From NCBI RefSeq assembly GCF_025264665.1, contig NZ_CP073697.1:310001-374000 (forward strand): a stretch of DNA of 64,000 nucleotides, written 5' to 3'. Below are positions 28,055-37,080 of this stretch, one piece after another. The notes under the pieces are model-generated. The model did not search any database and was not told the origin of the DNA. It was given only the letters and a program-made list of their open reading frames with translations. A program made the position numbers and the translations under genes. The DNA comes from Edaphobacter flagellatus. Its GTDB lineage: Bacteria > Acidobacteriota > Terriglobia > Terriglobales > Acidobacteriaceae. Every line of letters begins with the position of its first letter. The first letter of the stretch is position 1.

Positions 28055-28076
28055 CTTTACCTGAGACAAGGTAAAG
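28055..28076. terminator. small hairpin between the glycosyltransferase and yegP-like genes
   Basis: CTTTACCT (28055-28062) pairs perfectly with AGGTAAAG (28069-28076) around GAGACA. There is no U-tract on the minus strand, so termination is only possible. Confidence 0.35.
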
Positions 28077-28125
28077 CTGTGATGGAGATTTTTGTAAAAG
28101 ATGAGAATGCGGCGAGGTTTAAGCT

Positions 28126-29100
28126 CTACTGCAGCAGGCTCTCTTCCGAGCGCAACCGCAGTATCCTGTCCACCGCATACGGAGCCCTGTGCGATGCCGT
28201 ATGGAAGTGCCGTACCTGCAGTTCTCCCAGCAGCCCGATACCGATCATCTGCACGCCCGCCAGGATAAATACCCCCGCAACCACGAACAGAGGCCCATGC
28301 AGGTCCATCACATGCTGGCCCGTCAGCAGCTTCAGGATCAGCAACCATGCTGACATTCCAGCGCCAGCCAGCACGCTCAACGCGCCAATCGTGCCGAAGA
28401 AGTGCAGAGGACGCGTCATATACTTCAGCAGAAACCGAATCGTCAGCAGGTCAAAGAAGACACGGAACGTACGCGAAATACCGTAGTGGCTCTTGCCGAA
28501 TTCGCGCTTCGGGTTCGAGATCGGAATCTCGCAGATGCTCGCCCCGTACCATGACGCCAGCGCCGGAATGAACCGGTGCATCTCGCCATATAGCGGAATG
28601 TTATGAATCACCTCGCGCCGGTACGCTTTGAATGTCGTTCCGAAGTCGTGGATGTTCACTCCGCTCAACGTCGCCATCAGCCAGTTTGCTGCGCGCGATG
28701 GGATCCTGCGCATGATGAAGTTGTCACCACGCTGCGAACGCCACCCACTCACCACGTCATACCCCTCTTCCAGCTTCGCCAGGAAGTTCGGTATCTCATC
28801 CGGAGAATGTTGCAGGTCGCCGTCCATCGCCAGGATGTACTCCCCCTGCGCATGATCGAACCCTGCCGCCAGCGCCGACGTCTGCCCGAAGTTCCGGCGC
28901 AGCTTCACCACCAGCACACGCGAATCCACCGCCGCGATCTCCTCCAGCAACCGGTAAGTACGGTCGCGCGAGCCATCGTCCACAAACACCAGTTCGAAGC
29001 TCTCCCCCACATGCTCCATCACCGCCTTCAGGCGGTCATAAAGCGTTGTGACGTTATCTTCTTCGTTATGGAAAGGGACGACGATGGAATATTTCGGCAC
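28126..29100 (-). CDS. family 2 glycosyltransferase with C-terminal membrane segments
   Basis: A 324-residue polyprenyl-phosphate sugar transferase-like protein. It starts MPKYSIVVPFHNEEDNVTTL, has VFVDDGSRDRT, the ILAMDGDLQHSPDEIP DxD block, and the SYHYG-like segment FGKSHYGISRTFRVFFDLLT before two membrane helices (FGTIGALSVLAGAGMSAWLL and GPLFVVAGVFILAGVQMIGI). This matches ArnC/DPM1/GtrB-type enzymes that make undecaprenyl-phosphate sugars at the inner membrane. The start is a GTG at 29100 with GGAGA very close upstream. Confidence 0.88.
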   Translation of the reverse strand: MPKYSIVVPFHNEEDNVTTLYDRLKAVMEHVGESFELVFVDDGSRDRTYRLLEEIAAVDSRVLVVKLRRNFGQTSALAAGFDHAQGEYILAMDGDLQHSPDEIPNFLAKLEEGYDVVSGWRSQRGDNFIMRRIPSRAANWLMATLSGVNIHDFGTTFKAYRREVIHNIPLYGEMHRFIPALASWYGASICEIPISNPKREFGKSHYGISRTFRVFFDLLTIRFLLKYMTRPLHFFGTIGALSVLAGAGMSAWLLILKLLTGQHVMDLHGPLFVVAGVFILAGVQMIGIGLLGELQVRHFHTASHRAPYAVDRILRLRSEESLLQ

Positions 29101-29321
29101 GTCTCCGATGATACTCCCGAAATAGGCTTACTGGTAACGAGATAGTAACGCCCGATAGACATCCCTCTTCACCTTTTCACTCTTCCGGAGCGATCATCGT
29201 TCTCGAGTGCCGTATTTGCATTCCATCTTCGTGCTATACCATTGCGGCGATGAAGGTTATCATGATGCCGTACACTGCATCTAACATTTGAGTTGTTGCA
29301 TTTCTTGTGCAGAAAGGAAGC

Positions 29322-29870
29322 ATGGCGAAACGAGTCATCACCATCGTGCTGCTGTTGGTTTTGGCGCTGTTCGTTTACGTGGGTTACAACTCCTACGACG
29401 CCAAGCACGGCGGCATCTCAGGCGAGGTCTACTCCAATGGAGTGCGTCAGACAGCCGCAAGCAGAGCACAGCAGCAGGCATCCCAATCCTCCGATGCCGA
29501 CACCATCGTCTATCCTGCCCAGCAGGACGCGTCCACGGCACAGAACACCGCAGCAGTCCAGCCCGCACAAACCACAACTGCGGCGCAAGCCAACTCGTTA
29601 GCCCAGACTACAGCCGCTGCTCCCCAGGCAAACTCACAGGTTACCCAGTCCCAACAGGCCGCCGGAGCCAATGCCCCCGCCACGGATACCATCAGCCCCA
29701 ACCCTCCAAACGGCATGGTCTTCGCAGGCAGCGGACGCTATCAACTCTATCGTCAGGGCAACATCACCTGGCGCCTCGATACCGAAACCGGTCGAAGCTG
29801 CGTCATCTTCGCCACCGACGAGGAATGGCGCAAGCCACGCGTCTACCGCGCAGGCTGCGGCAAGAGCTAA
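29322..29870 (+). CDS. hypothetical membrane-anchored protein with a Gln/Ala/Thr-rich linker
   Basis: A 182-residue protein: one N-terminal membrane segment (VITIVLLLVLALFVYVGY), a low-complexity Ala/Gln/Thr-rich linker of about 90 residues, and a small C-terminal domain (GSGRYQLYRQGNITWRLDTE, then SCVIFATDEEWRKPRV-RAGCGKS) with two cysteines that may pair. It is probably periplasmic or surface-exposed. No family recognised. Start 29322 follows AAGGAAG; the first five codons of the longer frame look like the leader. Confidence 0.62.
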   Translation: MAKRVITIVLLLVLALFVYVGYNSYDAKHGGISGEVYSNGVRQTAASRAQQQASQSSDADTIVYPAQQDASTAQNTAAVQPAQTTTAAQANSLAQTTAAAPQANSQVTQSQQAAGANAPATDTISPNPPNGMVFAGSGRYQLYRQGNITWRLDTETGRSCVIFATDEEWRKPRVYRAGCGKS

Positions 29871-29903
29871 GCGCCTACGATCCATCCCTCTCAAGCAAAA
29901 TGT

Positions 29904-29935
29904 GTCACTCCGAGCGCAGCGGAGCCGAGCAACCA
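29904..29935 (+). repeat. dispersed GTCACTCCGAGCG repeat, intergenic copy
   Basis: GTCACTCCGAGCGCAGCGGA followed by GCCGAGCAACC, just downstream of the anchored-protein gene. Same core as the copies at 11602 and 12612. Confidence 0.65.
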
Positions 29936-29962
29936 CCCTATTCCTTTCCCTGCCGCAAATCC

Positions 29963-30204
29963 GTCAAGCCCCCAACCCTGTGCAAAACTCGCCCTCACCG
30001 CACAAATCCCCGCGCCATCCCTGCACATTTCGCAAACGAAAAATAAGGCTGCAATGTGCCGATTTGATACCCTTCACTCGCTAAACTATGAATAGACAAA
30101 CAACACACCACCCTGGCTGGATGCCTGGACACTCTCAAGGGGTGTCCAAATAACCACCTTGTTTCGAATACTTTGCACAAATGAAACAGGGGGGCTGGGG
30201 GTAC
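29963..30204 (+). promoter_or_regulatory. leader element B upstream of the purine nucleoside phosphorylase gene
   Basis: Counterpart of the pdxT leader at 14902. Block 1 GTCAAGCCCCCAA (29963-29975); block 2 from GCCGATT (about 30058) through CTAAACT to TGAATAGA (about 30095); block 3 the 21-base perfect match (30162-30182). It ends in a G-rich tract (30189-30201). AGCCCCC (29967-29973) is an exact complement of GGGGGCT (30190-30196), so the two ends could pair and mask the ribosome binding region. A TGGACAC/GTGTCCA hairpin sits at 30126-30148. Confidence 0.5.
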
Positions 30205-30231
30205 TTGCGAATCAGGACTCGACCCGAATCG

Positions 30232-31089
30232 ATGACCGACCTCTTCTCGAAGGCAATAGCAGCAGCAGAATTCATCCGCCAGCGCTTTCCCACTCGCCCC
30301 CGACTGGCCCTCATTCTCGGCTCCGGACTCGGTGACTTCGCCGCAAATGTCGCGGATGCAACCGTGATCCCGTACTCCGAGATTCCCAACTTCCCGCAAT
30401 CGACCGTCGCCGGACACTCCGGCAAGCTCGTCCTCGGCCATATCGGCGGCATCCCCGTCGCCGTTATGCAGGGTCGCGTCCACGCCTACGAAGGCTACCT
30501 GCTCAACGAGGTCACGTTCCCGGTGCGTGTTCTCGGCTTGCTCGGCGCAGAACAGCTTATCGTCACCAATGCCGCGGGCGGCATCAATACGCGTTATGGT
30601 CAGGGTGCAATCGTCGCTATTTCCGACCACATTAACCTCACCGGTTCCAACGCTGCAGTCGGCCCCAACGAGCCGCGCTTCGGACTCCTGCCGAACTCAG
30701 GACAGCGCTTCTTCGACATGACAACGGCTTACTCGCCTGCGCTGCGCACTCTCGCCATCGCCGAAGCCGCAAAACAGGGCTGGACACTGAGCGAAGGCGT
30801 CTACATCGCCGTTCTCGGTCCCAGCTACGAAACTCCGGCGGAAATCCGCGCCTTCCGCACCCTCGGAGCCGATCTCGTCGGCATGTCGACCGTGCACGAA
30901 GTCATCATTGCCCGCCACATGGGCATCGAGGTTCTTGGCCTCTCCATCGTCACCAACATGGCTGCCGGAGTTCTCGACGAACCCATCAACCACGAAGAAG
31001 TAATGGAGATCGGCAAGCGCATCGCCGGACAGTTCACCGGCCTGCTCACCGCCCTGATCCCTCAGCTTGGCGAGCGGAGAGGGGCCTAA
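30232..31089 (+). CDS. purine nucleoside phosphorylase (trimeric type I)
   Basis: A 285-residue phosphorylase that splits purine nucleosides with phosphate for salvage. Motifs: ALILGSGLGDFA (phosphate loop), STVAGHSGKLVLGHIGG, MQGRVHAYEGY, VTNAAGGIN, and GPSYETPAEIRAFRTLGAD with VGMSTVHEVI around the base and ribose site. Starting at 30232 gives the usual family length but has no ribosome binding site. An in-frame TTG at 30205, right after the G-rich end of the leader element, and an ATG at 30181 are alternatives. The uridine kinase frame overlaps or abuts downstream. Confidence 0.92.
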   Translation: MTDLFSKAIAAAEFIRQRFPTRPRLALILGSGLGDFAANVADATVIPYSEIPNFPQSTVAGHSGKLVLGHIGGIPVAVMQGRVHAYEGYLLNEVTFPVRVLGLLGAEQLIVTNAAGGINTRYGQGAIVAISDHINLTGSNAAVGPNEPRFGLLPNSGQRFFDMTTAYSPALRTLAIAEAAKQGWTLSEGVYIAVLGPSYETPAEIRAFRTLGADLVGMSTVHEVIIARHMGIEVLGLSIVTNMAAGVLDEPINHEEVMEIGKRIAGQFTGLLTALIPQLGERRGA

Positions 31090-31096
31090 GCACAGC

Positions 31097-31759
31097 GTGA
31101 CCGAACGACCGGAACAGCTTTCTTTTCCGCAGCGGCCTCTGATCATCGGCATCGCCGGCTGTTCCGGCTCCGGCAAAACAACGCTGGCCCGCGAACTTAC
31201 CGGCCAGCTATCGGCGACGCTGCTTCCGCTCGACTTCTACTACAACTGCCTCAAGCACCTGCCGCCCGACGAGCGAGCACGCAGTAACTTTGACCACCCC
31301 GATGCTCTCGAGCACGCTCTGCTCGCGCAGCACATCGAAGAACTTGCCGAGGGAAATGCCATCGAGCGCCCCATCTACGACTTCACAACACACACCCGCG
31401 TTGCCGACCACACCGAGACCGTCACTCCGGCTCCCGTCATCATCGTCGAAGGCATCCTCGCACTGCATTACCCAGAACTTCGCACGCTTTACGACTTCAG
31501 CATTTACGTCAACGCACCGAACACGATTTGCCTGAATCGCCGCATCTATCGCGACATGCGCGAACGCGGTCGCACCGAAGAAAGTGTTCGTGCCCAGTTT
31601 GAAGCCACAGCAAAACCAATGGCTGATCTCTACGTCATCCCTTCGGCAGAGCACGCGTCCATCACAGTGGAAGGAACCGACGCGCTTGACTGGTCCGTCG
31701 AACAGGTTCTAAAGAACCTCAGCCAACTCGGCCTCGTGCGCGGTCGCCATCTCGCCTGA
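31097..31759 (+). CDS. udk: uridine kinase
   Basis: A 220-residue P-loop kinase that phosphorylates uridine or cytidine. Seen: IIGIAGCSGSGKTTLARELT (Walker A), LDFYYNCLKHLPPDER, FDHPDALE, PIYDFTTHTR and VIIVEGILALHYPELR, all typical of Udk. It follows the purine nucleoside phosphorylase gene closely, forming a nucleoside-salvage pair. Start is a GTG at 31097; an in-frame TTG at 31067 inside the upstream gene would give a 23-base overlap. The 3' end overlaps the convergent acyltransferase gene by 51 bases. Confidence 0.9.
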   Translation: MTERPEQLSFPQRPLIIGIAGCSGSGKTTLARELTGQLSATLLPLDFYYNCLKHLPPDERARSNFDHPDALEHALLAQHIEELAEGNAIERPIYDFTTHTRVADHTETVTPAPVIIVEGILALHYPELRTLYDFSIYVNAPNTICLNRRIYRDMRERGRTEESVRAQFEATAKPMADLYVIPSAEHASITVEGTDALDWSVEQVLKNLSQLGLVRGRHLA

Positions 31760-32515
31760 CCACGAGCACTCAAGCTGCGTATACATGATCGCGATCTGGT
31801 CGCGAGATGTCTCCGCCAGCTCGAACCGGTCTCTACGGCTCGTTACCTCTTCTCCAAAGTTAACCGCTGCGCGAATGCCCTGCATTCCCGCAAGACGAAA
31901 CAAATGCGGCGCCAGCGTTGCATCGCCCCACCAGCAAACATCATTCGCAACCGTCATGCCTGCGCGGATGTCTCTCTCATCGATCGCATAACTCAGCGCC
32001 GCCGGATGCACCGCGGCACCTTCTTTCAGCACCGAATGAAACAGTCCGCGCCGAAACGGCAGCACCTCGCTGCCATCCGTCGTTGTCCCCTCAGGAAAGA
32101 ACAAGACCGGAAGCCCGCTGCGATACGCTTCCGCCATCGCGCGATTCACGCCGGGGTACGTCGCAGGCCCGCCGCCACGAACAACGTAGACCGTTCCAGC
32201 TTGGGCCGTAATCCAACCGATCAGCGGCCAGCCGCGCACCTCGGACTTCGCCACCATCACAAATGGCCGCACTGCAGCAAGCAGCAGAATATCGAGATAG
32301 CTCAGATGATTCGCAATCACAACGCCTGACGCTGGAAGATCTCCCTGAACCTTCCACGCAACCCCAAGAGCGCGTACAAGCCTCTGACAGCAGCGATGCA
32401 CTCGCTCTGCGGAATCCTGAACATCACACGACGGGCGCAATAGAAGATCCAACGCAAGGCCGATCAGAAAGGCAACGGCCTTCGAGATTCTCCATGTAGC
32501 GCGAAGCACGTGCAA
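31709..32515 (-). CDS. 1-acyl-glycerol-3-phosphate acyltransferase-like protein (PlsC/OlsA family), copy 1
   Basis: A 268-residue O-acyltransferase. N-terminal hydrophobic segment (AVAFLIGLALDLLL), then the H-x4-D motif in NHLSYLDIL, the AGTVYVVRGG block and FFPEGTTTDGSE. It starts at a TTG with AGGGGA seven bases upstream, 12 bases after the olsB-like gene, so they form an operon. In that setting an OlsA role (O-acylation of lyso-ornithine lipid) is likely, though glycerolipid acylation is possible. A paralogue lies on the other side of the olsB-like gene. Confidence 0.85.
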   Translation of the reverse strand: MHVLRATWRISKAVAFLIGLALDLLLRPSCDVQDSAERVHRCCQRLVRALGVAWKVQGDLPASGVVIANHLSYLDILLLAAVRPFVMVAKSEVRGWPLIGWITAQAGTVYVVRGGGPATYPGVNRAMAEAYRSGLPVLFFPEGTTTDGSEVLPFRRGLFHSVLKEGAAVHPAALSYAIDERDIRAGMTVANDVCWWGDATLAPHLFRLAGMQGIRAAVNFGEEVTSRRDRFELAETSRDQIAIMYTQLECSWSGEMATAHEAELAEVL

Positions 32516-32527
32516 ATCAGTGTCCCC

Positions 32528-33346
32528 TCAGAGAAATCGCGCTGCAACCCGTGGATGCAGAGTCTGTAGATCGAGCAGCGTCAGAAAGTCGATCGTTTTG
32601 AACTCGCGGTCGATCGCCGGTTCGCTGCAAATCTTGGCTCCAATTGCCAGATACGCACGCAGCAGCTTCGGCGCACGTTCATCCGGAAGCGTCATCTCAG
32701 GCGCAGGCAGCGCAAATGGAGCAGTCGCAACAGTGCGCAGCTCCGGTTCGACCATGCAGTTAGCAAGCGAGCCATAAACCGCATGTCCGAGCGCTGGATC
32801 CTGCGAGTTGAGCGAGCAGCAGCCCATCATATAGCGTCCACCGTTTGCGAGTGAGTAGCGCGCAATGCCGCGCCACAGAAGATGTAGCACCTCAGAAGAG
32901 CGATGATCGCGATGAATGCAGGCACGTCCCAATTCAACGATCTGATTGCGCATCGCCTCATAAGGAGCAAAGCTAAACTCCTGTTCGCTGTAATAGCCGA
33001 AGTTGCGACCAGCCACATCCCCCATCTGCAGGCGATACGTTCCTACGATGGCACCGGTCAGCTTCTCTTCAACAATCAGATGGTCGCAGACATCATCGTA
33101 CTTATCCTTATCGAGACCATCGACGTAAGCCGACTCCAGCCCCTCATTCATCTCGAGGTTGAAAACGATAAACCGAAGACGATAGGTCGCAAGACGCTCT
33201 GCCTCAGTCAAAGCCAGCCTCGCCACATAGGAACCAGCTTCAAGGCGAATGTCCTTCTTCGCTGGAAGTTCGGGAACAAGGAATGGAGCGGAGACGAGAG
33301 GTGAAACCGGAACGACGGAAGAGGATGATTCCAGGACACTGACCAT
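32528..33346 (-). CDS. OlsB-like N-acyltransferase (ornithine-lipid type)
   Basis: A 272-residue protein of the hemolysin-like/GNAT N-acyltransferase family that includes OlsB, which moves a 3-hydroxyacyl group from ACP to ornithine. Diagnostic segments: YRLRFIVFNLEMNEG, DDVCDHLIVEE, IVGTYRLQ, YYSEQEFSF, and ELGRACIHRDHRSSEVLHLL then LWRGIARY. A proline-rich N-terminal extension is present. GGAG lies upstream of the ATG. Two PlsC-like genes flank it, matching the two-step OlsB then OlsA pathway. The amino-acid substrate is inferred. Confidence 0.82.
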   Translation of the reverse strand: MVSVLESSSSVVPVSPLVSAPFLVPELPAKKDIRLEAGSYVARLALTEAERLATYRLRFIVFNLEMNEGLESAYVDGLDKDKYDDVCDHLIVEEKLTGAIVGTYRLQMGDVAGRNFGYYSEQEFSFAPYEAMRNQIVELGRACIHRDHRSSEVLHLLWRGIARYSLANGGRYMMGCCSLNSQDPALGHAVYGSLANCMVEPELRTVATAPFALPAPEMTLPDERAPKLLRAYLAIGAKICSEPAIDREFKTIDFLTLLDLQTLHPRVAARFL

Positions 33347-33439
33347 CGAGGCTCCTTACTACCCAGGGGTTGTTGCTTCGATGTCAGTCTGCGTCGAGTT
33401 TTGTTACAGAATGTTCACGCCAAGTGAACATTTGTTGAA

Positions 33440-34234
33440 TCAGAAATGGTGCACCTTAACCGTACTCCTCTGCGAAAGCTCCCCAACCGCTACCCAGGCC
33501 TCCTGGGCAGCGCGCTTCCGATGGTCCAGATCGGAGGAGAACTTAATGGGCGTGTCGGCAAAGCGAACCTCGGCCCGTATCCCACGCAGCCCCAAGAGCC
33601 GGAAGATGTGTTGTGGCAATGGAACGTCATCGCGCCAATAGCAGACATCGTCAGATACGGTCGCATCTCCGTTGTCCTCATCCAGGTGGTAGCAGATGTG
33701 GCCGGCTGTCACCGATGCTCCCACGGCAAGCACCTGGGCCAGCAAGCCGCTGTGGAACTTCAGCAGGCCGCTGCCGTTCGAAGTTGTCCCTTCAGGAAAG
33801 AAGACAACAGGAAGTCCTGCACTAAGGGCAGCATCCACACCAGAGCGAGCCTTGAGGGCCGAGCCTCCGTGGCCGCGAGCCACATACACCGTACCGGCCA
33901 TCGTCGTCATCCAGCCGAGAACCGGATAGGTAGCAACTTCAGCCTTCGAGACAAAGACGCAGGGGTGCAGTGAGGCAAAGACAACGATGTCCAGATAACT
34001 GAGATGGTTGGAGATCAGCGCGCCATGATCAGGAAACTCACCGCTCGCTTCAACCTCAATCCCCATGCCATGGAGCGCTGTAGCGCAAAATCGGTGCAGC
34101 CAATCCGCGCGTGCTTCGCGTGTCGACGGACGCTTGACCAGCAATTCAGTCCCGAATCTTACGAAGTACCCCGCCAGCTGAACACTTCTCAACAGCGACC
34201 GCAAAACACTCACCCGGAACGCCTCCCGCAACAT
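33440..34234 (-). CDS. 1-acyl-glycerol-3-phosphate acyltransferase-like protein (PlsC/OlsA family), copy 2
   Basis: A paralogue of copy 1 with the same order: NHLSYLDIV (H-x4-D), MAGTVYVARGHGG, VVFFPEGTTSNGSG and the closing HIFRLLGLRGIRAEVRF, which parallels HLFRLAGMQGIRAAVNF of copy 1. It lies upstream of the olsB-like gene by 93 bases on the same strand. A GTG at 34213 with GGGAGG eight bases upstream may be the true start, since the ATG at 34234 has its purine-rich sequence too close. Function: acylation of a lyso-lipid at the inner membrane. Confidence 0.85.
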   Translation of the reverse strand: MLREAFRVSVLRSLLRSVQLAGYFVRFGTELLVKRPSTREARADWLHRFCATALHGMGIEVEASGEFPDHGALISNHLSYLDIVVFASLHPCVFVSKAEVATYPVLGWMTTMAGTVYVARGHGGSALKARSGVDAALSAGLPVVFFPEGTTSNGSGLLKFHSGLLAQVLAVGASVTAGHICYHLDEDNGDATVSDDVCYWRDDVPLPQHIFRLLGLRGIRAEVRFADTPIKFSSDLDHRKRAAQEAWVAVGELSQRSTVKVHHF

Positions 34235-34263
34235 CTCCTGAACGGCAGTCTATCCTGATATCA

Positions 34264-34800
34264 GTGGATCAGGATCAATCCAGCCTCACCGAAGTCACCT
34301 CGAAGGGCAATAGCACCCTCGGGGGCTTCCTCTACCGTCGCGCTGTTTTGCCGCTGCTCGCCCTCCTGCGTATGGGCGTTTCTCCCGAGACCCTGGCCTG
34401 GAGCTTCGCCACGGGAGTTGTGATCGGCATCAATCCCCTGCTCGGAAGCACGACCATCCTTTGTTTGGCCATTGCCATCGTCTTCCGGCTCAATCTGGTC
34501 GCCTCGCAGCTGGGCAACCATATCGTTTATCCGCTCGAAATGCTGCTCTTCATTCCATTTCTGCGGGCAGGACGAGTTCTTTTTCGTTCTCCTCCGGTGC
34601 CTCTTGCGCCGCACGACATCCTGCAGGCAGCACGCAACCATCCCATCGCACTGGTGAAACAACTCTGGATGTGGGAGTGGCATGCGCTGGTCATCTGGGC
34701 GATCGTATCGACGATCACCCTGCCCTTACTGGCTTTGCTGCTTACTCCGCTGCTGCGACGATTGATGAAGACGCAGCAGTCGGACTACTTAGGCCCGTGA
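34264..34800 (+). CDS. DUF2062 membrane protein
   Basis: A 178-residue protein with the DUF2062 pattern: SPETLAWSFATGVVIGINPL followed by LGSTTILCLAIAI and FRLNLVASQLGNHIVYPLEM, plus a C-terminal membrane helix (LVIWAIVSTITLPLLALLLTPL). The family is often found near glycosyltransferase and acyltransferase genes; its function is not settled. The start is a GTG 29 bases from the divergent acyltransferase gene. The 3' end overlaps the S1/P1 nuclease gene by 16 bases. Confidence 0.82.
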   Translation: MDQDQSSLTEVTSKGNSTLGGFLYRRAVLPLLALLRMGVSPETLAWSFATGVVIGINPLLGSTTILCLAIAIVFRLNLVASQLGNHIVYPLEMLLFIPFLRAGRVLFRSPPVPLAPHDILQAARNHPIALVKQLWMWEWHALVIWAIVSTITLPLLALLLTPLLRRLMKTQQSDYLGP

Positions 34801-35726
34801 TACTCCTCGACCGGGTCGCCGCTTCGCACCCAGGCCGTGTAGATCATATCGCGCAGCTCGATCGCTCCTGCCGCCAACCGCTCTTCGACGAAGGCCTTCC
34901 CCTCCGGAGTTCCTGCATCTGCAAAGCCACCAGCCTTTTCCAGCTGATAAAGCTTTTCGACCTGCGTCGACGTGTTGCTCAGATAGCTCAGATAGTCGTT
35001 CCACTCATCGTTCAGCACCTTGGGCGGAGCTGCAGACACCAGTGGAGCCACGTCGGCAGGCTTGATGTTTGCAGTAACATACAGCGACTCAAACAAGGAG
35101 TGGATCTTGTGGTCCGTTGTGTAGCCGTTCGGATTCGGCCCAGTCCACCCGTTGTACTTTGTAGTGGTATGCAGGGGCTGTGAACCGTCAGCAACATAGT
35201 GACCAAGCCATCCTGCGTAGAACAGGATCGCTGTCTCAACCGGCTTCGTGTCTTCCCCAGCTGCCAGCAGATTGCGATACTCGTGCATGCTGTTACGCAG
35301 ACGCTGCCAAACCTCTTCAGTGATGTATGGTTGCAGACCGACAATCTCCGGCTGAAGCTGAAGCTCAGGATGCGCAGCCTGCGCCTTGGCCAGAGCGCGA
35401 ATGAAGTCGTAGCGCTTCTTGGGTAGCGTGCCACCGAGCACGTCGAGATACTCCATATCGATGAAGTGCTCCGGCGCCTGTTCGTCGCCTAATTCGGGTA
35501 CGGCTCTGTTACGCCAGCGGTCAGGCTCAGGCCCAAGATACTCGACCGTATCCAACGCATTGCCGTTACGCAGAAATGCAGGCACATCCTTCGGCAGATT
35601 CTTCGCTGCCAGACGATTGATCATTCTGTGGCCATCGCCACCCCAGGCAAACGAAGGCTGCACCATCATGGCAGGCAGCAATGCAGAAGCTGCCACAAAC
35701 CGAACCACTCCCCAGATTTTCGACAT
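34785..35726 (-). CDS. S1/P1 nuclease, exported
   Basis: A 313-residue zinc nuclease. The signal peptide ends just before W in FAWGGDGHRMINRLA; in S1/P1 enzymes the mature N-terminal tryptophan is itself a zinc ligand, so this arrangement fits well. Further metal-site blocks: the HFIDMEYLD segment and LGHYVADGSQPLHTTTKYNG. It degrades single-stranded DNA and RNA outside the cytoplasm, probably for phosphate or nucleoside scavenging. Start 35726 keeps the signal peptide; the open frame upstream runs into pncB. Confidence 0.9.
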   Translation of the reverse strand: MSKIWGVVRFVAASALLPAMMVQPSFAWGGDGHRMINRLAAKNLPKDVPAFLRNGNALDTVEYLGPEPDRWRNRAVPELGDEQAPEHFIDMEYLDVLGGTLPKKRYDFIRALAKAQAAHPELQLQPEIVGLQPYITEEVWQRLRNSMHEYRNLLAAGEDTKPVETAILFYAGWLGHYVADGSQPLHTTTKYNGWTGPNPNGYTTDHKIHSLFESLYVTANIKPADVAPLVSAAPPKVLNDEWNDYLSYLSNTSTQVEKLYQLEKAGGFADAGTPEGKAFVEERLAAGAIELRDMIYTAWVRSGDPVEEYHGPK

Positions 35727-35775
35727 GACGGCAGTATAGCCGGAAGCTATTTCGAATCTGCTACAAAGACACTCT

Positions 35776-37080
35776 CTAAACGACCACTTCTGATCCAGCC
35801 ACAGCAACGCTGCCGAAGACTCTGCGGTAACGCTCGATCTCCTTCTCAGGCCCAGTTGCCTTGTTTGCGTTGTCGCTCAACTTGACTGCGGGATGCCCAT
35901 TCACGGTCATCAGTTTGCAAACCAGGCTGATCGGTTCGAAATCATGCTCGCCCCGCGGATGGCATCCACGAAAATCGTTCGTCACCAGAGTCCCCCAGCC
36001 TGCGCTAAAACGAATCCTGCCGTGGAAGTACTTGTGCAGCGCAATGATGCCATCGACGTCAAGACCATCGGACGCGATCAATCGCTTGCTGCGGGCATCG
36101 CGCCCTCGGCTGATCAGCCACGCAATATACTCGTCCCCCGCAACGAAGGGGTCTTTCGAATCGGCACGCTGTCCGGTCCAGTCCGCCACCCAATCGGGAG
36201 CGCCTTCAAGAAACTGCGTTGTGCCGAAGGTATCCGGCAGCATAATCAACAGCTCGCCACCATAGTTCTTCTGCCAAAGCTCCAGCACGCGATATTGCGA
36301 GTCGTGGAGTTCTTCATCATTCTTTGAAAGAGCAGCCAGCGCCATCGGGAGCTCGTGGGCATTCGTTCCCATCGCTTCCAGGTCATGCTTGTAAGCAAGA
36401 TAGGTGTTGGAGGTTCCCGAAAGACTCGCGCCCAGCCCGGCGTGCATCGCCATCACCACATACTCCTGCCACAGGAAGCTGTGACGGCGGCGTGTGCCGA
36501 ACTCCGAGATGCGTACCTCAGGGATCTCGCGCAGTTTCTCGATCTTGTCCCACAGGCGCGTCTTCGCGCGAGCGTAAAGAATATCCAGCTCAAGCTCGCT
36601 CAGGCGACCGAGCGCAGCGCGAGTCTTCATCTCGCTCATCAGCGCCAGGGCATAGACCTCCCACATGGTGACCTCGGTCCACAATCCCGAGAACCGCAGG
36701 ATCAACTGCCCATCCTCTTCGCTCACCTCATAATCCGAGAGGCGGAAACCGTTCTCTAACCACTCAAGAAAAGCCGGCTCGAAGATCGTTCGCGTGCCAT
36801 AGAAGGTGTTACCCGCCAGCCAGATCAGCTCGCTCTTACGCAGGCGAAGCTGCCGGACGTGCTCCATCTGCTCGATCAGCGCCGAGGCCGGAATGTGTTC
36901 CGCCAGCCTCACGTGCGTTGTCCTGTTCACAGTCTCGGACGTGACATGAACATCCGGAAAATTCTTCCAGATGAACTGCAACATCAACAGCTTGTAGAAG
37001 TCCGTATCGAGCAGAGACCGCACGATAGGATCGAGCTTCCAATTATGGTTATGCGCCCGTTCGGCCAGATCGACGTTCAT
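35776..37080 (-). CDS. pncB: nicotinate phosphoribosyltransferase
   Basis: A 434-residue NAPRTase converting nicotinate and PRPP to nicotinate mononucleotide in the NAD salvage pathway. Visible: LLDTDFYKLLMLQFIWKNFP at the N terminus, EFGTRRRHSF, the SGTSNTYLA block, LLIMLPDTFGTTQFLE, and the phosphate-site segment IASDGLDVDGII. It is divergent from the deoxyhypusine-synthase-like gene, whose reaction in known relatives needs NAD, with 130 bases between the start codons. Confidence 0.93.
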   Translation of the reverse strand: MNVDLAERAHNHNWKLDPIVRSLLDTDFYKLLMLQFIWKNFPDVHVTSETVNRTTHVRLAEHIPASALIEQMEHVRQLRLRKSELIWLAGNTFYGTRTIFEPAFLEWLENGFRLSDYEVSEEDGQLILRFSGLWTEVTMWEVYALALMSEMKTRAALGRLSELELDILYARAKTRLWDKIEKLREIPEVRISEFGTRRRHSFLWQEYVVMAMHAGLGASLSGTSNTYLAYKHDLEAMGTNAHELPMALAALSKNDEELHDSQYRVLELWQKNYGGELLIMLPDTFGTTQFLEGAPDWVADWTGQRADSKDPFVAGDEYIAWLISRGRDARSKRLIASDGLDVDGIIALHKYFHGRIRFSAGWGTLVTNDFRGCHPRGEHDFEPISLVCKLMTVNGHPAVKLSDNANKATGPEKEIERYRRVFGSVAVAGSEVVV

